Source: Acidobacteriota bacterium (lineage in GTDB: Bacteria; Acidobacteriota; Blastocatellia; Pyrinomonadales; Pyrinomonadaceae). From it: DNA of 55,274 bases. Positions within the stretch are counted from its first letter, which is position 1. Each line of letters begins with the position of its first letter. This document shows positions 1-7,905 of this stretch, piece by piece. Location of the stretch: positions 1 through 55,274 of the forward strand of contig JAFAVK010000056.1 of assembly GCA_019242475.1 (NCBI GenBank), in the 5' to 3' direction. The notes under the pieces were generated by a model. The model was not told the DNA's origin and ran no database searches. It was given only the letters and a program-made list of their open reading frames with translations. A program made the position numbers and the translations under genes.

Positions 1-1
1 C

Positions 2-754
2 ATCCGCGGCCAGATCGTCGCCTTCCGCGACCAGCAGTTCACCGTCCTCATCGGCTCCGCCCGCGGCGGCAACCGCCGCAGCCGCATGACGCTCAACATG
101 GAGGACGTGGAGTCCATCGAGTTCGACAACGCCGACGCGGCCGACGCCGCGGGCGCCCCCGACACGAACAGCACCTACAACCCCCCGGCCGAGACGGCGC
201 GCACGCAAGCCCCTTCGCCGCAGCCGACCCCGCGCCGCGAGGAGCCGCGCCCGACCTCGACGGGTCAGCGCCCGCCCGTCCTCGGCAACGACACCGGCTC
301 CGCCCGCAACAACCCGACCAACACCCCGACGACCTCGCCGGCGCCCGCGCGCGGCAGCGGCGACTCGCCCTTCTTCCCCGTCCGCGTCCGCGTCGCGGCC
401 GACAACAAGGCCAACGGCTGGACGGACTCGGGCCTGATGGTCAGGAAGGGCCAGCGGCTGCGCATCACGGCGACGGGGCGCGTCAGCTTGGGCGAGGGGC
501 GCTTCTCGACGCCGACCGGCCTGCCGCGCGTCGTGGACACGGAGAAGCTGATGCGGAACGAGCCGACGGGCGAGCTGATCGCCGTCATCGGCGATGACAA
601 CGACGAGTTCATCGCCGTCGGCGCCAACCGCGAGTTCTACGCGCCGCGCGACGGCCGCCTCTTCCTCGGCGTCAACGAGGGCAAGCTCGACGACAACACG
701 GGCAGCTACGACGCCCTCATCGAGGTCGAGCCGGTGACGAGCGGCGGTCAGTAG
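2..754 (+). CDS. Secreted/cell-surface protein with C-terminal PA-IL-like (LecA) lectin domain, 5' partial
   Basis: The reading frame is open from the first complete codon of the window, so the gene starts upstream; 250 residues are visible. The first ~40 residues (around RGQIVAFRDQ and MEDVESIEFD) form a small beta-rich stretch resembling an LSm-like fold; this is a weak call. A Pro/Thr/Ala-rich linker follows at about 45-120. The last ~115 residues resemble the PA-IL-like domain: GWTDSGLMVRKGQRLRI, then TPTGLP, GELIAVIGD and DGRLFLGVNEG. In other proteins this domain binds sugars with a calcium ion; here the function is inferred. An inverted repeat begins 10 bp after the stop codon. An internal ATG at 86 is not the true start, because homologous-looking sequence continues upstream of it. 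Confidence 0.7.
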   Translation: MRGQIVAFRDQQFTVLIGSARGGNRRSRMTLNMEDVESIEFDNADAADAAGAPDTNSTYNPPAETARTQAPSPQPTPRREEPRPTSTGQRPPVLGNDTGSARNNPTNTPTTSPAPARGSGDSPFFPVRVRVAADNKANGWTDSGLMVRKGQRLRITATGRVSLGEGRFSTPTGLPRVVDTEKLMRNEPTGELIAVIGDDNDEFIAVGANREFYAPRDGRLFLGVNEGKLDDNTGSYDALIEVEPVTSGGQ

Positions 755-763
755 TTCACAATT

Positions 764-837
764 TTAACCACAGAGACACGGAGGCACAGCTTGTTGAGAT
801 ATTTCTCCAAGCTGTGCCTCCGTGTCTCTGTGGTTAA
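764..837. repeat. Intergenic inverted repeat, CACAGAGACACGGAGG family (8-bp period)
   Basis: Perfect 29-bp arms at 764-792 and 809-837 are separated by a 16-bp loop. The arm begins TTAACCACAGAGACACGG and has an approximate 8-bp periodicity. The same family recurs at 33674-33752. The repeat sits between two codirectional genes, immediately 3' of the lectin-like gene, so it could act as a 3' RNA hairpin. Confidence 0.9.
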
Positions 838-911
838 ATCCTTCTCCGCGGCGGCGCGCGAGAAACCATTTGCCCGCCCCACTCATCCTAAGACCCTGGC
901 CTTCGTTTTAT

Positions 912-940
912 TTGACCGCGCCGCGGGCGCGCCTTATAGT
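912..940 (+). promoter_or_regulatory. Predicted sigma70-type promoter of the VWFA gene
   Basis: TTGACC at 912-917 and TATAGT at 935-940 are separated by 17 bp. The predicted transcript would start near 947, about 54 bases before the ATG at 1001. The match is strong for such GC-rich DNA, but it rests on sequence alone. Confidence 0.55.
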
Positions 941-1000
941 TCGGGCGAACCCTTTAATGAGAACTCGCCCGGCCCTACAATCCGAAAGGTTTTACGGAAT

Positions 1001-2245
1001 ATGAACACCCGCTTTACGCGCCGCGTCGCCGCCGGCGCCCTCGCGCTCCTCATCGGCGCGGGGGCCGGAGTCTTCCCCGCCTTCGCCCAGTCGCGCCGCA
1101 CGCCGCCGCAGGCGCCGCAGAAGAAGAACACGCGCCCCGACGAGCAGACGCCCGACCCTTCGAAGCCGCAGCAGGAGCCGCAGGAGCCCATCCCGCCCGA
1201 CACGCTCAAGGAGCAGGAGGTCGTCAAGGTCGCCTCCAACATCGTCCAGGTCGAGGCCGTCGTCTACAACAAGAAGAACGGCTCCATCGTGATGGGCCTC
1301 AAGAAGGAGAACTTCGCCATCTTCGAGGACGGCATCCAGCGCGACGTGACCAACTTCTCGACGCCCGACGCGCCCATCACCGTCTCGGTCGTCATGGAGT
1401 ACAGCAAGCTCGGCCAGGACATCGGCTACTACGGTTCGAGCGGGATGGAGGCCGGGCAGCTCGAAGTGCTCCGGCCGATGGCCGCCTTCCTCTCGCAGTT
1501 CATCAAGCCGCCCGACGACTACGTCTCGGTCATCGCCTACGACATGCGGCCGACGCCCCTGACGGACTTCACCAACGACCCGGCCCGCATCAATCAGGTC
1601 ATCATGCTGCTCCTGCGCAACCAGCCCGCGTTCCGCGAGACGAACCTCTTCGACGCGCTCAAGCTGACGCTCGCGGGCGGCCGCGCCGACTCGGTCGTCC
1701 TGGAGAACTCCGACAAGCGCTGGCAGGAGTACGCCGGGATGAAGGACATCCAGGGGCGCCGCAAGGCCGTCTTCCTGATTTCGAGCGGCATCGACACCTT
1801 CAGCAAGATCAACTACGACGAGATACGCAAGATCGCGCAGAACGCGGGCGTGCCCATCTACATCGTTGGGACGGGGAACCTCTTCCTCAAGAAGTACGAC
1901 GCCAACATGTCGGCCGAGGACGGCCTCGGCGGCGCGACCACGCCCGGCCGGATGACCTTCCTCCAGGCGCAGAACACGCTGAAGACGCTGGCCGACGAGA
2001 CGGGCGGCGCCTACTTCCCGATGACCTTCCCCGGCGAGATTCCGGCCATCCTCAACAGCATCAACGCCATGATGCGCAACCAGTACAGCCTCGCCTACTC
2101 GGCGGGCGAGCGCCGCGACGGCAAGAAGCACAAGATCGTCGTCAAGGTGGACGTCAACGGCGACGGCGTCTACGACGACAAGGATTTCGTCGTCAAAGCC
2201 CGCCAGTTCTACAACTCGCCGAAGGACGACAAGAGTAAGCAGTGA
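1001..2245 (+). CDS. Secreted VWFA-related Acidobacterial domain protein
   Basis: The 414-residue product has a signal peptide (positive RRVAAG start, hydrophobic core, likely cleavage after AFA near residue 29). A Pro/Gln-rich linker runs to about residue 70, followed by a VWFA-related domain of the acidobacterial type (NIVQVEAVVYN, then ENFAIFEDG). At the first MIDAS position the usual D-x-S-x-S is replaced by V-M-E-Y-S-K (Glu133, Ser135), so metal binding may be altered. I chose the ATG at 1001 because the signal peptide begins there and a promoter lies just upstream; the frame is open further 5' but crosses the inverted repeat. The stop codon lies inside the next inverted repeat. Such proteins are typically exported and of unknown function. 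Confidence 0.8.
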   Translation: MNTRFTRRVAAGALALLIGAGAGVFPAFAQSRRTPPQAPQKKNTRPDEQTPDPSKPQQEPQEPIPPDTLKEQEVVKVASNIVQVEAVVYNKKNGSIVMGLKKENFAIFEDGIQRDVTNFSTPDAPITVSVVMEYSKLGQDIGYYGSSGMEAGQLEVLRPMAAFLSQFIKPPDDYVSVIAYDMRPTPLTDFTNDPARINQVIMLLLRNQPAFRETNLFDALKLTLAGGRADSVVLENSDKRWQEYAGMKDIQGRRKAVFLISSGIDTFSKINYDEIRKIAQNAGVPIYIVGTGNLFLKKYDANMSAEDGLGGATTPGRMTFLQAQNTLKTLADETGGAYFPMTFPGEIPAILNSINAMMRNQYSLAYSAGERRDGKKHKIVVKVDVNGDGVYDDKDFVVKARQFYNSPKDDKSKQ

Positions 2246-2346
2246 GCGGTGAGCGGTAAGCAGTCCGCGGTTAAAAGCGAAGGCGGCCGGTCGTGATAGA
2301 CCCGGCCGCCTTCATCCTTTTAAACTGCTTACTGCTCACCGCTCAC
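2242..2346. repeat. Nested intergenic inverted repeat, GTGAGCG heptamer family
   Basis: Outer arms 2242-2264 and 2324-2346 are perfect 23-bp complements built from 7-bp words (GTGAGCG, GTGAGCG, GTAAGCA). They enclose a 12-bp GC-rich hairpin (2279-2290 with 2302-2313). The left arm contains the TGA of the VWFA gene (2243-2245), and the right arm contains the reverse-strand TGA of the AlbA_2 gene (2343-2345). The two convergent genes therefore both end inside the repeat. Confidence 0.9.
2279..2313. terminator. Bidirectional terminator-like hairpin
   Basis: The stem GAAGGCGGCCGG pairs perfectly with CCGGCCGCCTTC across an 11-base loop between two convergent genes. An A-rich stretch lies on the 5' side and a TCCTTTT run on the 3' side, so it could terminate transcription from either strand. 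Confidence 0.6.
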
Positions 2347-3665
2347 GCCCCATACAGGCGGACGCGGAACTCGTCATTGACGGCGTGCACATCGGTCTTG
2401 CGCCCGGAGAAGAGGCGCGACTCGCGCAGGAGCATGGGCAGGCCGCCCGCGTGGAGGCGCAGGCCGTAGGCCGGGCTCTGGAAGACCGAGGCCGTCTGCG
2501 AGTTGAGCCGCTGCTGGATGCCGTAGCGGATGGCGCGCTGGGCGGCGGGCGCGAAGCCGGCCGTGCGCCGCGGGTTCGTGACCTCGATTGAGTGGTCGAA
2601 GACGTTGACGCGCGTCGTGACGCCGGGCAGGGCCAGGTCGCGGTGGACGAGCGCGTTCGCCAGCGCCTCCGTCAAAGCCCCGCGGTGGTAGTTCGCGCGC
2701 GGCGCGACGGGCGAGTCGGCCGCGGCCTCGACGCGCGACGTGCGCGGCCGCTTCTCCCAGAGGTCGCAGTAGCGCTCGACGAAGCGCACGGCCGACTCGA
2801 AGAGCGTGTGGAGGTTCCCCATCAGCTCGACCGACTCGACCTTCGGCGCCTGCGTGTCTCCGCCCGCGTAGCGCGCGCAGAGGACGGTCGAGCGCGGGAG
2901 GAGTTCCGCCACGCGCTCGTCGCGCCCGAAGAGGAGGAGCCCCGCCACCGTCGGCGCCGTGCGCTCGGTGAGCGAGCCCAGCGCGGCCGGCACGGCGAGC
3001 AGCAGGTCACGCTCCAGGACTTCCGCCGTCGGGTAGGCCGCGCCCGCCTTCGAGCCCGTCGCGTACGCGTCCGGCTCGAACTCGCGCACGAAGCTCCAGA
3101 GGTGCGCCTCGTCGATGTCGTCCACCTCGGCGCCGAGCGCGGCGACGTTCTCGTAAGAGAGCGGCCGCGTCTCGTCGAGGAGCGCCGACAGCTCCTCGCG
3201 CGTCGCCTCGCGCTTCTCCGCCCCGACGCGCAGGAAGTAGCGCCCGTCGTTCGTCCGGTACGGACGGCGCTTCCCCTCGATGTCTAAGGCGACGACCCGC
3301 AGGCCGTTGTCGAACGAGATGATGTCGATGAAGGGGAAGAGCGCGGGGTGCACGTCCTCGCGGCAGATGCGGACGAGTTCGTCGCGGACGGCGTCGGCGT
3401 CGTCCACGCCCTCGACGCGGAGGTTGTCGTTGACGCCGAAGACGATGACGCCGCCGCCCGTGTTGGCGAGCGCGACGATGCCCTGCGCGATGCGCTCGGG
3501 GTTCGAGAGTTTTACTTTTAGTTCGAGGAAGGTGTCCTCGCCGCCGCGGACGAGCGTCATCAGCTCCGAGCGCGAGGTCTGCGGGGCGGGCGTGGTCAGG
3601 TAGTCCTGGAAAGAGCGCACAGAGGGGGGCTCGTGCCTCTGGTGTCGGAATTTTCTGCGAGCCAT
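2343..3665 (-). CDS. Schlafen AlbA_2 domain protein (RecG-like ATP-binding C-terminus)
   Basis: The 440-residue protein has an AlbA_2 (Schlafen-type) domain at about residues 35-150. It shows the hallmark ELKVKLSNPERIAQGIVALA followed by TGGGVIVFGV, then LRVEGV. The C-terminal third carries the usual partner region of this family, YHRGALTEALANALVHRD (about 326-343), resembling a GHKL-like ATP-binding helix. Family members are usually cytoplasmic and regulatory or nucleic-acid binding, and some act in stress or defence; the exact role here is unknown. The ATG at 3665 is the only sensible start. The stop codon is supplied by the GTGAGCG inverted repeat shared with the convergent VWFA gene. Confidence 0.75.
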   Translation of the reverse strand: MARRKFRHQRHEPPSVRSFQDYLTTPAPQTSRSELMTLVRGGEDTFLELKVKLSNPERIAQGIVALANTGGGVIVFGVNDNLRVEGVDDADAVRDELVRICREDVHPALFPFIDIISFDNGLRVVALDIEGKRRPYRTNDGRYFLRVGAEKREATREELSALLDETRPLSYENVAALGAEVDDIDEAHLWSFVREFEPDAYATGSKAGAAYPTAEVLERDLLLAVPAALGSLTERTAPTVAGLLLFGRDERVAELLPRSTVLCARYAGGDTQAPKVESVELMGNLHTLFESAVRFVERYCDLWEKRPRTSRVEAAADSPVAPRANYHRGALTEALANALVHRDLALPGVTTRVNVFDHSIEVTNPRRTAGFAPAAQRAIRYGIQQRLNSQTASVFQSPAYGLRLHAGGLPMLLRESRLFSGRKTDVHAVNDEFRVRLYGA

Positions 3666-3726
3666 TTGTGTAGGGGCGGGGCTCTCTTCACCCGCCCGGA
3701 CGCCCCCGGCGGCGTCGCTGGATTAG

Positions 3727-3848
3727 TGCAGTAGGCAGTAGGCAGATGGCAGTAGGCAGTTCAGAACCTTAATTCAAGCGGTCGGAATTAAATCTTCAAC
3801 GTCCGTCACGCGGAGCGATTGCATACTGCCATCTGCCTACTGCCTACT
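3727..3848. repeat. Intergenic inverted repeat, GCAGTAG heptamer family
   Basis: The left array (3727-3760) consists of 7-bp words GCAGTAG, GCAGTAG, GCAGATG, GCAGTAG. The right arm (3825-3848) is the perfect reverse complement of 3730-3753, including the variant GCAGATG word in the mirrored position. The ~70 bp between the arms shows nothing recognisable. The repeat lies between two minus-strand genes. Confidence 0.9.
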
Positions 3849-3853
3849 CTCCT

Positions 3854-5542
3854 TCAACCTATGATTTGTTCGTCCTCGCCGCCGCCGCGGCCGGTGACGG
3901 CTTCGAGGATTTCCAGCTCGCGCCGCTCAAGCTGACGCCCCTGGCGCGGGAGCACGAGCGCGTAAAGGCCGACCGAGAGCAGCGCGAACGCGGCGAGTAT
4001 AACATACTTGACGGCGAGGCTCGCGGCGAAGTGCGCCGCCGCGACCGCGGCCGCCGGCGGCAGGAGCATCAGGCAGAAGATCGGCAACAGCAGCAGCCCC
4101 CCCACGCCCGAGCGGTTCATGCGCTTCCCGAACTGCGCGCGCTTCGGGAACTGCAAAGAGAGCCAGTTGGCGAGGGGCGCGAAGAGCGCGGCCGTCGTCA
4201 CGAACGCGAGCAGCGCGAAGAGCAGCACGGGCGCCGTCAGACCGCCGAGGAAGAACCCGCCGATGCCTACCCCCACCGCGACCAGCAGCAGCGAGATGAG
4301 CGTCGCGGCCGCGTTCTTCGCCAGCAGTACCGTCCGCCGGCTCACCGGCGAGAGCACGACCGCGCGCATCCCCGCCCCGTCGTACCCGAACGAATTCGTC
4401 GAGACCGGCGAGACCAGCATGAAGATGTAGATGACGCTGAAGACCGCGCCCGCCCCCTCGGCGTACGGCGTGATGCCGCCCCACATCCGCCCGCTGCGCG
4501 CCCCGGCCGGCCCGAGCCTCAGCACGACGGTCAGCACCACGCCCATCAACGCCATGACTCGCAGCTGCGGGTTCCTCGTCGCGTAGCGCACCTCCTTCTC
4601 GAAGAGCGCCGAGAACTCCTGCGACACGAACGGCAGATGCCACCCGGCATAACCTTCCGCACGGCCTGCGTGCTGCGGCGTCGCCTGCGGCTCCTTCCGC
4701 TTCGCGCCCCCTCCCCCGATTCCGAGCGCCGTGCGCCGCGCGACGCGGTAGGCGAGCAGCACGCAGACGGACGCGTAGGCGGCGAGCGTCAGGATTGAGA
4801 CGGCGAGCGCCCGCGTGTCGCCCGCGAAGAGCCCGCGCGCGAGCGCATTGGAGGCCGCGCCCGGCGGCGTCCAGTTCGCCCACCCGAGCGCGTCCGCGTG
4901 CTGTTCGAGGTAAGGCATCAACTGCCCCATCAGCACGCCCGTCAGCCCGAGCGCCGCGCCGACGATGGCGAGCGCCGTCTCGCCCCGCGTCCGCCGCGAA
5001 CGCATCAAAGCGCCGACGCCCACCGACAGAAGCTTCGAGAACGACAGCCCGAACGCCACCGACACGAACGCGACCAGGAGCCCCGCCGCCAGGCTCCCGC
5101 GCCCGAGCCCGACGCCCACGCACAGGGCCAACAGCGAAGGCACGACGAAGACGGACGTGAGGCTCGTCAGGTCGCTCAGAAAGTCGAAGGCGAAGAGGCG
5201 GCCGAGCGAGACCGGGTAGAGCAGCATCCGCGCGGGCTCAAACCGGCTCCCGCCGCCGAGCGCCAGGGGCATCAGCGCCCACATCAGAAACATGACCGTG
5301 AAGACGAAGAGCAGCACGGCGAAGCCCGCGCTCAACTGCCGCGCGTCCACACTGCCGCCCCCCGCGTGCGCCGAGACGAAGTAGGCGCCCGCGCCGACGC
5401 CGACGGCCGCCGCCACCGACAGCGTCAACCCCGCCACCACGCCGAGCGCCGCCGCCACGCGCCCCGCCACGGCCCTGCGCGAGCGCAGGGAGTTGCGCAC
5501 CAGCGTCCACTTCAACCAGACAAGCGCGAAGAGTTGTGACAT
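3854..5542 (-). CDS. ABC-2-type multi-spanning membrane protein
   Basis: The 562-residue protein is very hydrophobic, with roughly 12 predicted membrane segments: a pair near residues 30-60, several between 70 and 260, and a second bundle from about 330 to 545. The N-terminus (LFALVWLKWTLVRNSLRS) resembles permease subunits of ABC-2-type exporters. No ATP-binding subunit is adjacent, so its partner must be encoded elsewhere or it works alone. The ATG at 5542 lies 73 bp from the divergent DinB-like gene. The function is inferred only from topology. Confidence 0.65.
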   Translation of the reverse strand: MSQLFALVWLKWTLVRNSLRSRRAVAGRVAAALGVVAGLTLSVAAAVGVGAGAYFVSAHAGGGSVDARQLSAGFAVLLFVFTVMFLMWALMPLALGGGSRFEPARMLLYPVSLGRLFAFDFLSDLTSLTSVFVVPSLLALCVGVGLGRGSLAAGLLVAFVSVAFGLSFSKLLSVGVGALMRSRRTRGETALAIVGAALGLTGVLMGQLMPYLEQHADALGWANWTPPGAASNALARGLFAGDTRALAVSILTLAAYASVCVLLAYRVARRTALGIGGGGAKRKEPQATPQHAGRAEGYAGWHLPFVSQEFSALFEKEVRYATRNPQLRVMALMGVVLTVVLRLGPAGARSGRMWGGITPYAEGAGAVFSVIYIFMLVSPVSTNSFGYDGAGMRAVVLSPVSRRTVLLAKNAAATLISLLLVAVGVGIGGFFLGGLTAPVLLFALLAFVTTAALFAPLANWLSLQFPKRAQFGKRMNRSGVGGLLLLPIFCLMLLPPAAAVAAAHFAASLAVKYVILAAFALLSVGLYALVLPRQGRQLERRELEILEAVTGRGGGEDEQIIG

Positions 5543-5615
5543 ACGTTTCCCGAAGCCCCGGCGTTATAATACGTCGCCTCGCGTTTTCATAAAACAGACC
5601 GGGAGAGAAGAAGCC

Positions 5616-6179
5616 ATGACCGACTCGCTCGCCGAACATTACCTGAAGGACGTGGTGCGCGTCTTCCGCGGCCAGAAGAAGCTCGCCGACGGCGCCGTCG
5701 CGCAGGTCTCGGACGAAGAGTTCTTCCAGACCATCGACGCGGAGTCGAACAGCATCGCGCTCATCATGAAGCACATGGCCGGCAACATGCGCTCGCGCTG
5801 GACGGACTTCCTAACGTCCGACGGCGAGAAGCCCGACCGCCACCGCGACACAGAGTTCCTTATCGAAGGCGAAGACCGCGCCGCCGTCACCGAGCGCTGG
5901 GAGGCCGGCTGGCGCACGCTCTTCGACACGCTCGAATCCCTCAAGCCCGAAGACCTCGAACGCGCCGTCACCATCCGCGGCGAGCCGCACACGGTCGTCG
6001 AGGCCGTCAACCGACAGCTCTCGCACTACGGCCAGCACACGGGGCAGATCGTCTTCCTCGCCAAGCACCTCAAGTCCTCCGACTGGAAGACGCTCAGCAT
6101 CCCGCGCGGCAAGTCCGAAGACTTCAACCAAGGTCAGGGGAGTTCGACGAGCGGGTATACGAAGGGCGCCCCTAAATGA
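5616..6179 (+). CDS. DinB-like/DUF1572 four-helix protein
   Basis: The 187-residue protein belongs to the DinB-like superfamily (DUF1572 type). Potential metal ligands are the His in IMKHMAGN (near 52) and the two His in SHYGQHTGQ (near 136-140), spaced as in the family. Superfamily members include thiol-transferases and uncharacterised damage-inducible proteins; the specific reaction is unknown. I chose the ATG at 5616 because GGGAGAGAAG lies just upstream; the frame is open to 5493 without a better start. A TATAAT at 5565-5570 may be the -10 element of a promoter. The gene ends in a 4-base ATGA overlap with folK, so the two are translationally coupled. Confidence 0.75.
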   Translation: MTDSLAEHYLKDVVRVFRGQKKLADGAVAQVSDEEFFQTIDAESNSIALIMKHMAGNMRSRWTDFLTSDGEKPDRHRDTEFLIEGEDRAAVTERWEAGWRTLFDTLESLKPEDLERAVTIRGEPHTVVEAVNRQLSHYGQHTGQIVFLAKHLKSSDWKTLSIPRGKSEDFNQGQGSSTSGYTKGAPK

Positions 6180-6697
6180 CGCCGCCGCTCCGCGCCTACG
6201 TCGGGATGGGCTCGAACCTCGGCGACCGCGCGGGGAACCTTCTGTTGGGCGCGCGCGGGATGTTGCAGGCGGGGCTCGTCCTGACGGGGCTCTCTTCCGT
6301 CTACGAGACCGAGCCAGTCGGCGTCTTCGAGGAGCAGCCCGCTTTCCTCAACATGGTCGCGGAACTCTCCGAGCCGCTGCCGCCGCCCGAGTCGCTGCTC
6401 CGGCTCCTGCTCGACATCGAACGCACGCTCGGCCGCAGCCGCGAGCGTCCGCTGGCGCCCCGCACGCTCGACCTCGACCTCCTGCTCTACGGCGGCGCGT
6501 TGTCCGCGACCGACACGCTCACGCTCCCGCACCCGCGCCTCCACCTGCGCCGCTTCGTCCTCGCCCCCCTGGCCGAGTTGATTCCCGACGCACAACACCC
6601 GACGCTCGGCGCGACCTTCGCCGATCTCCTCGCCGCCACCCCCGACCGCCCGTCCGTCCGACTGTGGGGGCCGAATAAAATGATGAATGAGGAGTGA
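6176..6697 (+). CDS. folK: 2-amino-4-hydroxy-6-hydroxymethyldihydropteridine pyrophosphokinase
   Basis: FolK transfers pyrophosphate from ATP to hydroxymethyl-dihydropterin in folate synthesis. The N-terminal YVGMGSNLGDR and the signature PRTLDLDLLLYG (near residues 97-108) with downstream LPHPRLHLRRFVL are diagnostic. The length (173) is normal. The start overlaps the stop of the DinB-like gene by 4 bases. The last residues, N-K-M-M-N-E-E, are not part of the fold; they are encoded by the left arm of the following inverted repeat, which also supplies the TGA. No other folate gene is nearby. Confidence 0.92.
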   Translation: MTPPLRAYVGMGSNLGDRAGNLLLGARGMLQAGLVLTGLSSVYETEPVGVFEEQPAFLNMVAELSEPLPPPESLLRLLLDIERTLGRSRERPLAPRTLDLDLLLYGGALSATDTLTLPHPRLHLRRFVLAPLAELIPDAQHPTLGATFADLLAATPDRPSVRLWGPNKMMNEE

Positions 6698-6757
6698 CGA
6701 ATGATGAATATCGCCGTGTCGGGTTATTCATCATTCGTCACTCCTCATTCATCATTT
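6678..6757. repeat. Intergenic inverted repeat, GTGATGA heptamer family
   Basis: Perfect 32-bp arms at 6678-6709 and 6726-6757 flank a 16-bp loop. The 7-bp words are TGATGAA, TGAGGAG, TGACGAA, TGATGAA, and each variant word is mirrored exactly in the other arm. The left arm includes the stop codon of folK and encodes its last residues. Relatives lie at 16110, 43609 and 48262. Confidence 0.92.
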
Positions 6758-6761
6758 CCCC

Positions 6762-6790
6762 TTGCCCGCCCGGGCGGGGCTGCCTATAAT
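6762..6790 (+). promoter_or_regulatory. Predicted sigma70-type promoter of panB
   Basis: TTGCCC at 6762-6767 and a consensus TATAAT at 6785-6790 are separated by 17 bp. It begins 4 bp after the inverted-repeat arm. A transcript starting near 6797 would have a leader of about 124 bases before the panB ATG. Confidence 0.6.
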
Positions 6791-6920
6791 TTGGCGCTCT
6801 CAAATTTGCCGACACAACCAGCGCGAGCGTACACTGTCGCCAACATGCGCCGCCGAACACTTCCGCCGACGACCCGATTCCTCGTCGCACCGGTCTGCTC
6901 AGACTAGGAACAATCACACA

Positions 6921-7817
6921 ATGGTCTATCTCAAACAGCAGCGCCCCGAGAAGGTGACCGTGCCCGCCGTCCGCCAGAGCAAGGAGCGCGGCGAGAAGCT
7001 GGTCTGCCTGACGGCCTACGACTACCCGACCGCGCGCATCGTGGACGGGGCCGGCACCGACATCATCCTCGTCGGCGACTCTCTGGGGAACGTCGTGCTC
7101 GGCTACGACTCGACGGTGCCCGTCACGCTCGAAGAGATGCTCCACCACACGCGGGCGGTGCGCCGCGGCGTCGAGCGCGCGCTCTTAGTCGCCGACATGC
7201 CCTACGGCACGTACCACACCGGCCCCGACGACGCCGTCCGCGCCGCGCTCCGGCTCGTCAAGGAGGGCGGGGCCGAGGCCGTCAAGCTCGAAGGCGGGCG
7301 CAACCGCGTCGAGACCGTCCGCCGCCTCGTCGCCGCGGAGATTCCCGTGATGGGGCACGTCGGCCTGACGCCGCAGTCCCTGAACAAGCTCGGCAGCTAC
7401 CGCCTGCAAGCGAAGACGGCCGACGCCGCCCGCGCGCTCGTCGAGGACGCGCTGCTGCTCGAAGAGGCGGGCGCCTTCGCCGTCGTGCTCGAAGTCGTCC
7501 CGCGCGAGATCGCGCGCGAGGTGACGGCCGCCCTGCGCGTCCCGACCATCGGCATCGGCGCCGGGCCGGACTGCGACGCGCAGATTCTCGTCACGCACGA
7601 CCTGCTCGGCCTCTCGTTCAGCAAGACGAGCCCGCGCTTCGTCCGCCAGTACGCCAACGTGCGCGACGCGATTAACGAAGCCATCCAGACCTACGCCGAG
7701 GACGTGCGCACCGGCGCCTTCCCTTCCGACGACGAGTCCTACCCACTCCCCGCCGACGCCGCCGCCGAACTCGGCCTCAAGCGCGACGCGGGCGAAGAGG
7801 AGAAGAAGACTTCGTGA
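6921..7817 (+). CDS. panB: 3-methyl-2-oxobutanoate hydroxymethyltransferase
   Basis: PanB makes ketopantoate from ketoisovalerate and methylene-tetrahydrofolate, the first committed step of pantothenate synthesis. The 298-residue protein shows LTAYDYPTARIVD, the Mg-binding VGDSLGNVVLGY and VADMPYGTY, the KLEGG motif and the catalytic-region EVVPREIA. I chose the ATG at 6921, preceded by AGGAA, because PanB proteins begin close to the KVTVP strand; the frame stays open upstream through the leader without conserved sequence. The TGA (7815-7817) lies inside the inverted repeat before panC. panB and panC are probably co-transcribed. Confidence 0.93.
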   Translation: MVYLKQQRPEKVTVPAVRQSKERGEKLVCLTAYDYPTARIVDGAGTDIILVGDSLGNVVLGYDSTVPVTLEEMLHHTRAVRRGVERALLVADMPYGTYHTGPDDAVRAALRLVKEGGAEAVKLEGGRNRVETVRRLVAAEIPVMGHVGLTPQSLNKLGSYRLQAKTADAARALVEDALLLEEAGAFAVVLEVVPREIAREVTAALRVPTIGIGAGPDCDAQILVTHDLLGLSFSKTSPRFVRQYANVRDAINEAIQTYAEDVRTGAFPSDDESYPLPADAAAELGLKRDAGEEEKKTS

Positions 7818-7889
7818 ACCGTGAACCGTAAACCGTGACAAGAAGAAAAGCAGTTCTTAGTTGTCACGGTTTACGGTTCACGGTTCACG
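7813..7889. repeat. Inverted repeat between panB and panC, ACCGTGA heptamer family
   Basis: Perfect 29-bp arms at 7813-7841 and 7861-7889 consist of 7-bp words GTGAACC, GTGAACC, GTAAACC, GTGAC. The left arm contains the panB stop codon. A second copy after panC (8840-8932) differs by one base in each arm at mutually pairing positions. Confidence 0.92.
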
Positions 7890-7905
7890 GCTCGTTCACG
7901 AACAC

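Noticed and set aside
7861..7905. N-terminal extension of PanC from an upstream TTG
   Set aside because: The extra residues are encoded by the inverted-repeat arm and have no counterpart in PanC. The ATG at 7906 fits family starts.
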